Assembly (NCBI GenBank): GCA_947302895.1
Contig: CAMYWU010000105.1
Location: forward strand, 1-5,805
Length of the DNA: 5,805 bases
Direction: 5' to 3'
DNA from: an uncultured Clostridia bacterium
GTDB taxonomy: Bacteria; Bacillota; Clostridia; Oscillospirales; Acutalibacteraceae
Positions 1 to 5,523 of this stretch are shown here, piece after piece. The position numbers were made by a program, and so were the translations under genes. The notes under the pieces are model-generated. The model saw only the letters and a list, made by a program, of their open reading frames with translations, searched no databases and was not told the DNA's origin. How positions within the stretch are numbered: the stretch's first letter is position 1; the number at the start of each line of letters is the position of its first letter.

Positions 1-527
1 ACCGTTTAACAAAGCTTGATTTAAGCAATAATACAGGGCTCATTTCAAGTGGAAACGATATAACGGAATATAACATCGGTCATCAGAGCGCTTCTGCATT
101 CATTGAGGCAGAAAATAGCTTAATTATCGTTCCTCTTGATTTAGAACAAAACAGAATTGTTTCAACCAACTTGGATATAAATGAAACAGTTGCTTATTCA
201 AACGGTTATTTTTACACGGAGGATTCAGATAATTTAATTAACGGTATTGATTATAAATACAACACAGGAATTTCCGATTCTGCATTATTAAGCGTTCACC
301 TCAACCTTACAGAAAAGCAGCATTACTATTCTCTTTGCTCATTTGACTTTAATAAAAACTGCGGTGAGGTTGAATGTCCGATTTGCAAAGACAGCTATTT
401 GACAAGCTTTGAAAACGCAATCAATGCAAGGCAGGGAAGTAAGAAATACGAAGAACATCTTGATGTTAACAAAGATGGAATAATCAACGCAAAGGATTAT
501 TCGTTAATCTTAAGGCAATTTAATTAA
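1..527 (+). CDS. 3' end of a leucine-rich-repeat protein with C-terminal dockerin-type repeat (5' truncated)
   Basis: The frame is open from the window edge (first complete codon at 3) to a TAA at 525-527, giving 174 visible residues; the true start lies outside the window. Residues 2-13 fit one leucine-rich-repeat unit (L-x-x-L-D-L-S-N-N-x-x-L), the type found in bacterial surface repeat proteins. Residues of about 45-105 have the look of a beta-rich linker. Then comes a cysteine cluster (Cys112, 120, 125, 128, including C-P-I-C). Finally there is one canonical dockerin/EF-hand loop at 154-165 (D-V-N-K-D-G-I-I-N-A-K-D), followed by a helix that ends the protein. Dockerin repeats bind calcium and usually dock secreted proteins onto cohesin domains, so this is probably an exported or surface protein; the signal peptide would lie upstream, unseen. 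No enzyme domain is visible and the function is unknown. Only one canonical loop is present where classical type I dockerins have two. Confidence 0.72.
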   Translation, partial: RLTKLDLSNNTGLISSGNDITEYNIGHQSASAFIEAENSLIIVPLDLEQNRIVSTNLDINETVAYSNGYFYTEDSDNLINGIDYKYNTGISDSALLSVHLNLTEKQHYYSLCSFDFNKNCGEVECPICKDSYLTSFENAINARQGSKKYEEHLDVNKDGIINAKDYSLILRQFN

Positions 528-533
528 AAAAAT

Positions 534-574
534 AAAACCGTTGAAGGATAACCTTTCAACGGTTTTGTTTTTTT
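534..574. terminator. Bidirectional Rho-independent terminator between the dockerin gene and rpmB
   Basis: The arms AAAACCGTTGAAGG (534-547) and CCTTTCAACGGTTTT (552-566) pair almost perfectly, with a single bulged T and an ATAA loop. A T-rich run follows on the plus strand (568-574), and an A-rich run (526-533) gives a T-tract on the minus strand. The hairpin lies between two convergent stop codons (527 and 583), so it can end both transcripts. Confidence 0.9.
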
Positions 575-582
575 ATCATTTA

Positions 583-768
583 TTATGCTCTTTCAACCTT
601 ACCTGAACGAAGGCATCTTGTGCAAACATAGATTCTCTTAGGTGAGCCGTTAACGATAGCCTTAACCTTTTTGATGTTCGGCTTCCAGGTTCTGTTTGAT
701 CTTCTGTGTGAGTGAGATACCTTGATACCGAAGGACATTTCTTTTCCGCAGCATTCACATTTAGCCAT
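583..768 (-). CDS. rpmB: 50S ribosomal protein L28 (zinc-ribbon form)
   Basis: The product is a 61-residue protein of the large ribosomal subunit, beginning MAKCECCGKEM. It has the family pattern of a His/Ser/Arg-rich N-terminal segment (about residues 18-27, including S-H-S-H-R-R), a W-K-P-N motif at 28-31 and a C-terminal R-I-Y-V-C-T-R-C-L. Cys4/Cys7 (Cys6 also nearby) and Cys49/Cys52 form two C-x2-C pairs typical of the zinc-binding version of L28. The length matches the family. The start at 768 is chosen because AAGGAGGTG lies 7 nt upstream. A longer reading from 828 adds 20 residues unlike L28 and overlaps the promoter. The gene is monocistronic here, divergent from recA, with its own promoter and the shared terminator. 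Confidence 0.97.
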   Translation of the reverse strand: MAKCECCGKEMSFGIKVSHSHRRSNRTWKPNIKKVKAIVNGSPKRIYVCTRCLRSGKVERA

Positions 769-775
769 TTGCGTA

Positions 776-784
776 CACCTCCTT
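776..784 (-). promoter_or_regulatory. rpmB ribosome binding site
   Basis: On the minus strand this reads AAGGAGGTG, a near-perfect match to the anti-Shine-Dalgarno sequence, 7 nt before the ATG at 768. It fixes the rpmB start and excludes the in-frame upstream ATG at 828. Confidence 0.93.
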
Positions 785-799
785 AAATATAACGGATAT

Positions 800-828
800 A
801 TATTAACAGAAACTTTTCGAAAATGCAA
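800..828 (-). promoter_or_regulatory. rpmB sigma-A-type promoter
   Basis: Read on the minus strand, a -35 box TTGCAT (828-823) is followed by a 17-bp spacer and a -10 box TAATAT (805-800), with an extended -10 TG at 808-807. The expected transcription start is near 793, giving a leader of roughly 25 nt. The spacer contains a 10-bp palindrome, TTTTCGAAAA (814-823). Confidence 0.75.
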
Positions 829-876
829 GTATTTTTTTAATTTATTTTATATAAGAGAAAATTATTGTGCTTTTTA

Positions 877-900
877 GTATATAACCTTGATTTTATATAC
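877..900. repeat. 8-bp inverted repeat enclosing the recA -35 box
   Basis: GTATATAA (877-884) and TTATATAC (893-900) are perfect inverted copies, separated by 8 bp (CCTTGATT) that contain the recA -35 hexamer. The geometry is that of a possible operator. The repeat is very AT-rich, however, and could arise by chance in such DNA. No regulator is identified. Confidence 0.4.
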
Positions 901-915
901 AATATTTAGTATAAT
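887..915 (+). promoter_or_regulatory. recA operon sigma-A-type promoter
   Basis: The -35 box TTGATT (887-892), a 17-bp spacer and a consensus -10 box TATAAT (910-915) lie just upstream of recA. The start of transcription is expected near 921-923, giving a leader of about 30 nt. I see no GAAC-N4-GTTC type LexA (SOS) box between 785 and 952. Confidence 0.82.
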
Positions 916-952
916 ACAAAAGATATAAAATAAGCTATACGGAGGAATAAAA

Positions 953-2095
953 ATGCCTATCGATAAGAAAACTGCAAATGAAAACAGCTCAAAAAAAGCT
1001 GCTCTTGAATCAGCTTTAAAACAGATTGAAAAGCAATACGGCGCAGGTGCAATTATGCGTCTTGGTGAAAACAGCGTTATGAAGGTTGACGCAATTTCAA
1101 CAGGCTCTTTAACCCTTGATATTGCAACGGGTATCGGCGGACTTCCGAGAGGAAGAATAATTGAGATATACGGTCCCGAGTCTTCGGGTAAAACAACCCT
1201 TGCTCTCCACTGCGTTGCACAGGCTCAGAAGCTTGGCGGCGAGGCTGCATTCATAGATGCGGAGCATGCGCTTGATCCTGCATATGCAGAAAACCTTGGC
1301 GTTGATGTTGATTCACTTCTTGTATCCCAGCCCGATAACGGTGAGCAGGCGCTTGAAATAACCGAACAGCTTGTTCGAAGCGGCGCTATCGATATTATTG
1401 TTGTTGACTCTGTTGCCGCTCTTGTTCCCAAGAGTGAGATTGAAGGCAATATGGGTGATTCCCATGTTGGCCAGCATGCCCGTCTTATGTCGCAGGCTTT
1501 AAGAAAGCTTGCAGGTGCAATTAACAAGTCAAACTGCATTATTATATTCATCAATCAGCTTCGTGAAAAGGTTGGCGTTATATACGGTAATCCCGAAGTA
1601 ACAACGGGAGGCAGAGCATTAAAATTCTATTCAACAATGCGCTTTGATGTTCGTAAAACCGAGCAGATTAAAGCTCCCGGCAATGAATTCGTTGGCGCAC
1701 ACACCAAGGTTAAAATTGTTAAGAATAAGGTTGCGCCTCCGTTTAAGACCGCTGAATTTGATATTCTTTACGGAACAGGTATCGACAGGGTAGGCGAAAT
1801 CTGCGACCTTGCAGTTGCTCTTGGTATTGTTAAAAAGAGCGGTTCCTGGTTCTCATATGGCGAACAGCGCTTCCAGGGAAAGGACAAGCTCAAGGAGCTT
1901 ATTAAGAACGACGCTGCTTTCGGTGATGAAATTGAAAAGCAGGTTATGGATATGATGAAGAATAACGGCGAGGAGCAAGCTCCGAAAGATAGCGTTCCTT
2001 CAGCACCTGTTGAAGCTCCGAGAGCTCCGATTACTCAGACAAGAGCTGATGCAAGAGCTAAGCTTGATATTGAAATAGACGACGAAGACGAATAA
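953..2095 (+). CDS. recA: RecA recombinase
   Basis: This encodes the ATP-dependent DNA strand-exchange protein of homologous recombination, which is also the co-protease in the SOS response. The 380 residues are a full-length RecA. An N-terminal helical oligomerisation segment (about 14-35) is followed by Walker A G-P-E-S-S-G-K-T (74-81), the catalytic Glu104 in F-I-D-A-E-H, Walker B ending at Asp152 (I-I-V-V-D), DNA-binding loop L1 around 162-174, loop L2 around 201-220 (N-Q-L-R-E-K ... T-T-G-G) and the A-L-K-F-Y signature (222-226). The tail is strongly acidic (D-I-E-I-D-D-E-D-E), as usual. The ATG has GGAGG 7 nt upstream (941-945). The stop shares its last base with the recX start. One oddity is that the C-terminal-domain segment at 301-310 appears one residue shorter than the usual G-Q-G version. 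No intein is seen. Confidence 0.99.
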   Translation: MPIDKKTANENSSKKAALESALKQIEKQYGAGAIMRLGENSVMKVDAISTGSLTLDIATGIGGLPRGRIIEIYGPESSGKTTLALHCVAQAQKLGGEAAFIDAEHALDPAYAENLGVDVDSLLVSQPDNGEQALEITEQLVRSGAIDIIVVDSVAALVPKSEIEGNMGDSHVGQHARLMSQALRKLAGAINKSNCIIIFINQLREKVGVIYGNPEVTTGGRALKFYSTMRFDVRKTEQIKAPGNEFVGAHTKVKIVKNKVAPPFKTAEFDILYGTGIDRVGEICDLAVALGIVKKSGSWFSYGEQRFQGKDKLKELIKNDAAFGDEIEKQVMDMMKNNGEEQAPKDSVPSAPVEAPRAPITQTRADARAKLDIEIDDEDE

Positions 2096-2706
2096 TGATT
2101 ATTTCATATAAGCCGGGAAAATCAAACAAAATTCATATCTATATTGATGATGAATATCAGATTACAACAACCGAAGGCTTTCTTAGCAACAACTATTTTT
2201 CAAGCGGCTCCGAAATTTCTCAGGAAGAATGGGAGGAGCTCGTTGAAAAGATAAACTATGCAAAAGCGGTTAATAAATGCTATGATTTGCTTGCAATAAG
2301 AAGTCATTCAAAGAAAGAGCTTTTTGAAAAGCTTCTCAAAAACTTTGATTATAATTCATCCTCAAAGGCTATAGAATTAATGGAGGAGATTGGTTATATA
2401 AATGATGAGGAATTTGCAAAAGAGCTTCTTGATTATTTGATGAATAATAAGAAAATATCCAAATCAATTATTGCTCTTGAAATGAAAAAACGTGGGGTAG
2501 ACCACGAAATATACGAACAGTTGATAAGCGATGCCGATATTGATGATATCGGCGTTGCTTATGATATTATTAATTCAAAATACATCAGAAAGCTAAACGA
2601 AGAGGGCGGAAGGAATAAGGTTATTGCAGCTCTTGCAAGAAAGGGCTTCAGATATTCTGATATCACCTGCGCTCTTGATATGATTGAAGAAGATGAAGAA
2701 ATTTAA
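2095..2706 (+). CDS. recX: Regulatory protein RecX
   Basis: RecX binds RecA filaments and modulates their growth and activity. This 203-residue protein shows the family's repeated three-helix units. The first is around 56-105 (L-A-I-R-S-H-S-K-K-E-L followed by G-Y-I-N-D-E-E-F-A at 100-108), the second around 107-145 (with M-K-K-R-G-V), and the third around 172-197 (R-N-K-V-I-A-A-L-A-R-K-G-F). An N-terminal beta-rich extension of about 50 residues is common in Firmicutes RecX. The ATG overlaps the recA stop (TAATG), and only a weak ribosome binding site exists in the recA tail, so translation is probably coupled to recA. Position directly after recA is typical. The acidic C-terminal end overlaps rimO by 14 nt. 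Confidence 0.93.
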   Translation: MIISYKPGKSNKIHIYIDDEYQITTTEGFLSNNYFSSGSEISQEEWEELVEKINYAKAVNKCYDLLAIRSHSKKELFEKLLKNFDYNSSSKAIELMEEIGYINDEEFAKELLDYLMNNKKISKSIIALEMKKRGVDHEIYEQLISDADIDDIGVAYDIINSKYIRKLNEEGGRNKVIAALARKGFRYSDITCALDMIEEDEEI

Positions 2707-4018
2707 AGCAGGAATGATTTCGCTCGGTTGTCCTAAAAACCAGGTAGACGGTGAAATTATTCTTTCAAAACTTAAAGATTCAGGCTTTGATATTGTTTCT
2801 GAAATCGAAGAAGCAGATGTTATGATAATAAATACCTGTGGATTTATCGAAAGCGCAAAGCAGGAAGCAATTGAAACAATTCTTGAGGTTGCCGAGTATA
2901 AGAAAGCAGGTTTAATCAGCGCAATAGTTGTTACAGGTTGTCTTGCCGAACGATATCAGGATGAAATAAGCAAGGAAATGCCCGAAGTTGATGCAGTTGT
3001 TGGCATTGGTTCCAATTCTGATATTGTTAAAATCTGCCAGAAGGCTCTCATAGGCTTAAAAACAAATGTTTTCTTAGATAAATGCCTCTTGCCGCTTAGT
3101 GATAAAAGACTCATTTCTACGCCTTCTCACTGGGCTTATTTAAAGATTTCAGATGGCTGCGATAACAAGTGCTCATACTGTGCAATACCTTCTATCAGGG
3201 GCAAATTCCGCTCAAGAGAGCTTGAAGATGTTATCAGCGAAGCTAAAAACCTTGCTTCATGGGGCGTTAAAGAACTTATTCTCATCGCTCAGGACACAAC
3301 TAAATACGGACTTGATTTATATGGAGAATATAAGCTTGATGTTCTTCTTAAAGAACTTGTTAAAATAGACGGTATTGAGTGGATACGATTATATTATTGC
3401 TATCCAGAGAGGATTACCGATTCTTTAATTGACGTTATCGCAAGTGAGGAAAAAATCTGCAAATATATTGATATTCCTCTTCAGCATGCAAACGCTCAAG
3501 TTTTAAAGAATATGAACAGAGCAGGGGACTCGGAGAGCTATAAAAAGCTCATAGCTAAAATGAGAAACAGAATTCCTGATTTAGCACTCAGAACAACCTT
3601 TATGGTTGGTTTTCCCGGGGAAACGGACGCTCAGTTTGAAGATTTATGCACATTTATTAAAGATATTGGTTTTGATAAAATGGGCAGCTTTACATTTTCG
3701 CCTGAGGAAGACACGCCCGCATATGATATGCCAAATCAGATAGATGAAGCTGTTAAGCTCAGACGTCAGGAAGTACTTATGGATGAGCAATATTCAATAA
3801 CCGAGAAGGCTAATAAATCAAGAGTCGGCAAAACATACAAGGTTGTAATTGATGAATTTGACGGCGTGAATTATATCGGAAGAGCGTATTTTGATTCACC
3901 TGAGATAGACAGCGGAATCATTATCGAAAATGATAATGAGCTTAAAATCGGCTGCTTTTATGAAGTACTTATAACTGATTACAACGGTTATGACTTAAAA
4001 GGGAAGTGTATTAATTGA
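2693..4018 (+). CDS. rimO: Ribosomal protein S12 methylthiotransferase RimO
   Basis: RimO is a radical-SAM iron-sulfur enzyme that adds a methylthio group to a conserved aspartate of ribosomal protein S12. The 441 residues have the standard three parts. The N-terminal MTTase domain has cluster cysteines Cys13 (S-L-G-C-P-K-N), Cys49 (N-T-C-G) and Cys83 (T-G-C-L-A-E-R). The radical-SAM core has C-x3-C-x2-C at Cys156/160/163. The C-terminal TRAM domain is at about 376-441. The L-G-C-P-K-N-Q-V-D motif and the F-T-F-S-P-E-E-D-T-P-A segment favour RimO over the tRNA enzyme MiaB. I chose ATG 2693 because family members begin a few residues before the S-L-G-C motif. TTG 2684 and ATG 2714 are less likely alternatives. 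The upstream ribosome binding site is weak (GAAGAAG inside recX), consistent with coupling. Confidence 0.95.
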   Translation: MKKFKAGMISLGCPKNQVDGEIILSKLKDSGFDIVSEIEEADVMIINTCGFIESAKQEAIETILEVAEYKKAGLISAIVVTGCLAERYQDEISKEMPEVDAVVGIGSNSDIVKICQKALIGLKTNVFLDKCLLPLSDKRLISTPSHWAYLKISDGCDNKCSYCAIPSIRGKFRSRELEDVISEAKNLASWGVKELILIAQDTTKYGLDLYGEYKLDVLLKELVKIDGIEWIRLYYCYPERITDSLIDVIASEEKICKYIDIPLQHANAQVLKNMNRAGDSESYKKLIAKMRNRIPDLALRTTFMVGFPGETDAQFEDLCTFIKDIGFDKMGSFTFSPEEDTPAYDMPNQIDEAVKLRRQEVLMDEQYSITEKANKSRVGKTYKVVIDEFDGVNYIGRAYFDSPEIDSGIIIENDNELKIGCFYEVLITDYNGYDLKGKCIN

Positions 4019-4602
4019 ATTTACCCAATAAAATTACAGTTTTCAGATTTTGCTGTGTTCCGTTTATATTTGCTGCAGCGTTAATACAGTTTAAATTTCA
4101 CTGGCTTATAACTCTTATTATTTATCTTGTTGTCTGCATAAGCGATAAGGCGGACGGCGTTATAGCAAGAAAGCAGAATATCATTACTGATTTCGGAAAG
4201 CTTATGGATCCGCTTTCAGATAAATGCCTTGTTTTCGGAGCTTTTCTAATTCTTATGAACCTCGGCTGGCATACCGATATTGTTATAATGATTATGCTTG
4301 CAAGAGAATTCCTTGTTGCAGGAATGAGAATGGCTGCTGTAAACGAGGGCGAGGTTATTGCTGCAAACGCTTTCGGTAAGGCAAAAACGCTTATTCAGAT
4401 GATAACAACCATTGCAGCGTTTGTTTTTCTTACAGCATATGAATTTGCAGGAAACGAAATAGTTATTTCAACCGTTCCCACAACTGCTCCGAAATGGATG
4501 TTCATTGTTTTCAGCATTGCCTTCTGGATAAATGCAATTGTTACATTGCTTAGCGGACTTAAATATGCAAAAGATGGCTGGCATTTCATAAAAAGTAAAT
4601 AA
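4015..4602 (+). CDS. pgsA: CDP-diacylglycerol--glycerol-3-phosphate 3-phosphatidyltransferase
   Basis: PgsA joins CDP-diacylglycerol and glycerol-3-phosphate to make phosphatidylglycerophosphate, the precursor of phosphatidylglycerol, in the cytoplasmic membrane. The 195-residue protein has the full CDP-alcohol phosphatidyltransferase motif D-x2-D-G-x2-A-R-x8-G-x3-D-x3-D at Asp44, Asp47, Gly48, Ala51, Arg52, Gly61, Asp65 and Asp69. Hydrophobic segments lie around 9-42, 71-104, 126-142 and 161-180. The R-E-F-L-V-A-G-M-R segment (97-105) and G-K-A-K-T (121-125) are typical of PgsA. The start is TTG at 4015, overlapping the rimO stop (TTGA) by 4 nt, with GGGAAG about 8 nt upstream. The N-terminus M-N-L-P-N-K-I-T is the usual one for the family, which supports this unusual start codon. 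It is the last gene of the recA operon, and no terminator is seen after it. Confidence 0.95.
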   Translation: MNLPNKITVFRFCCVPFIFAAALIQFKFHWLITLIIYLVVCISDKADGVIARKQNIITDFGKLMDPLSDKCLVFGAFLILMNLGWHTDIVIMIMLAREFLVAGMRMAAVNEGEVIAANAFGKAKTLIQMITTIAAFVFLTAYEFAGNEIVISTVPTTAPKWMFIVFSIAFWINAIVTLLSGLKYAKDGWHFIKSK

Positions 4603-4605
4603 TTG

Positions 4606-4633
4606 TTGCATTTTTTGAAGTTATGTATATAAT
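4606..4633 (+). promoter_or_regulatory. Promoter of the cysE-cysS T-box transcript
   Basis: A -35-like TTGCAT (4606-4611), a 16-bp spacer and a consensus -10 TATAAT (4628-4633) sit immediately after the pgsA stop codon. The predicted start is near 4640, just where the T-box leader structure begins. The -35 hexamer is the same as that of rpmB. Confidence 0.7.
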
Positions 4634-4639
4634 ATATAA

Positions 4640-4863
4640 GTAGCTAAAGGCTTTGATTAGGAGAAGTAACGGTCTACAAAATATCAAAGAGAGCGAATAG
4701 CCTGCTGAAATATTCGCATATTTTGCCCGCCAAATGCACCTATGAGCTGCTCGGAGGAAAACAGTATTCCGAGACGGACGCCCCGTTACAGGCTTCGAGT
4801 ATAAACTGGAGTGGAACCGCAGTATATTATTGCCTCCGTCGTTGGACGGAGGCTTTATTTTTT
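4640..4863 (+). promoter_or_regulatory. T-box riboswitch leader, tRNA-Cys specific
   Basis: This leader senses uncharged tRNA and controls cysE-cysS by transcription antitermination. Stem I is visible. TAGG (4658-4661) pairs with CCTA (4739-4742) below the specifier loop. CAAAATAT (4677-4684) pairs with ATATTTTG (4718-4725). An AGAGAG bulge region follows, then an apical stem GCGAATA/TATTCGC (4693-4699/4711-4717) whose loop contains GCTG. The specifier triplet, by alignment to known leaders, is UGC at 4735-4737 followed by A: a cysteine codon. CTCGGA/TCCGAG (4750-4755/4768-4773) forms the next stem, and ACGG/CCGT (4774-4777/4783-4786) a further short pairing. The T-box core TGGAACC is at 4812-4818. 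Its UGGA would pair with UCCA, the acceptor end expected for tRNA-Cys (discriminator U73). Antiterminator GGAG (4808-4811) pairs with CTCC (4834-4837) and competes with the terminator. Confidence 0.93.
4832..4863 (+). terminator. T-box regulated Rho-independent terminator
   Basis: A perfect 9-bp stem, GCCTCCGTC (4832-4840) with GACGGAGGC (4845-4853) and a GTTG loop, is followed by a T-rich tract. The 5' arm also contains the CTCC that pairs with the T-box side, so uncharged tRNA-Cys is expected to disrupt it. As no other terminator separates pgsA from this point, it may also end transcripts from the recA operon. Confidence 0.92.
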
Positions 4864-4875
4864 GAAAGGAAAGAT

Positions 4876-5523
4876 ATGAGCTGGTATTCTGATTATAAAG
4901 AGGATATTAAAAGCTTTCTTGAGCACGACCCTGCAGCTTCAAGCGCTGTTCAGGTTGTTTTGCTTTACCCCGGGTTTAAAGCTTTGAGAAATCACAGAAA
5001 AGCAAACTGGTTATTCAGACATAATTTTAAGTTCTTAGCCCGTGCAGTGAGCCAGAGATGCGCTCATAAAACAGGAATTGAAATTCATCCCGGAGCTACA
5101 ATAGGAAGAAGGGTTTGCATAGACCACGGAACAGGAATTGTTATCGGAGAAACAACCGAAATCGGCAATGACTGCATTATCTATCAGGGCGTAACCCTCG
5201 GAGGAACAGGAAAGGATACGGGAAAACGACATCCGACAATCGGCAACGATGTTTTAATCGGTGCAGGAGCAAAGGTATTAGGACCTATTAATATCGGAAA
5301 CAATGTTAAAATTGCATCGGGCGCCGTTGTTGTTAAGGATGTTGATGATAACAGCACCGTTGTTGGCGTTCCCGGAAGAATAGTAAGGGTTGACGGTGAA
5401 AGAGTTGATGATCTTGATCAGATTAATCTTCCCGACCCCGTTATGAACGCTATAAGAGATAATTCGATATTAATAGAAGAACTAAGCAGACGAATCGAAA
5501 AATTGGAGGAAGAAAAGAAATGA
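4876..5523 (+). CDS. cysE: Serine O-acetyltransferase
   Basis: CysE acetylates L-serine with acetyl-CoA to O-acetylserine, the direct precursor for cysteine synthesis in the cytoplasm. The 215 residues start with a short helical domain (about 1-62), followed by the left-handed beta-helix of hexapeptide repeats (about 67-170: [23 protein letters not shown]). His84 in the I-D-H-G-T-G motif matches the catalytic His. Glu69 stands where the E. coli enzyme has the partner Asp, a change I recall as common in Gram-positive enzymes. R-H-P is at 118-120. The C-terminal helix is charged. The start ATG 4876 has AAAGGA 5 nt upstream (4865-4870) and follows the terminator. The frame stays open 51 codons further upstream, but that part is the T-box. 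The length is typical of the short Firmicutes form. The stop overlaps cysS by 4 nt. Confidence 0.96.
   Translation: MSWYSDYKEDIKSFLEHDPAASSAVQVVLLYPGFKALRNHRKANWLFRHNFKFLARAVSQRCAHKTGIEIHPGATIGRRVCIDHGTGIVIGETTEIGNDCIIYQGVTLGGTGKDTGKRHPTIGNDVLIGAGAKVLGPINIGNNVKIASGAVVVKDVDDNSTVVGVPGRIVRVDGERVDDLDQINLPDPVMNAIRDNSILIEELSRRIEKLEEEKK

Noticed and set aside
171..173. TTG at 171 as the start of a 118-residue protein
   Set aside because: The frame is open without a stop back to the window edge and the upstream part encodes a leucine-rich-repeat unit; there is no ribosome binding site before 171.
576..758. 60-codon minus-strand reading frame overlapping rpmB
   Set aside because: It is a shadow of rpmB in another frame; the product is unlike any protein I recognise, while rpmB is clear.
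769..828. In-frame upstream ATG giving an 81-residue L28
   Set aside because: The extra 20 residues do not belong to L28, cover the rpmB promoter, and the strong ribosome binding site at 776-784 points to ATG 768.
1225..1554. 109-codon minus-strand frame inside recA
   Set aside because: It is antisense to highly conserved recA coding sequence; no ribosome binding site or recognisable product.
2491..2506. Hairpin CGTGG/CCACG within recX
   Set aside because: Short stem inside coding sequence, no T-tract; likely chance.
2533..2553. 8-bp inverted repeat GCCGATAT/ATATCGGC within recX
   Set aside because: It lies in an Asp/Ile-rich coding stretch where GAT/ATC codons easily make such repeats; no T-tract and no sign of a regulatory role.
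2684..2692. TTG at 2684 as the rimO start
   Set aside because: It would add only three residues (M-K-K) and lengthen the overlap with recX; ATG 2693 gives the usual N-terminus.
3153..3368. 71-codon plus-strand frame inside rimO
   Set aside because: It is an out-of-frame shadow over the radical-SAM domain of rimO.
4395..4589. 64-codon minus-strand frame inside pgsA
   Set aside because: It is antisense to pgsA and lies wholly within a well-supported gene.
5035..5232. 65-codon minus-strand frame inside cysE
   Set aside because: It is antisense to the conserved hexapeptide-repeat region of cysE.
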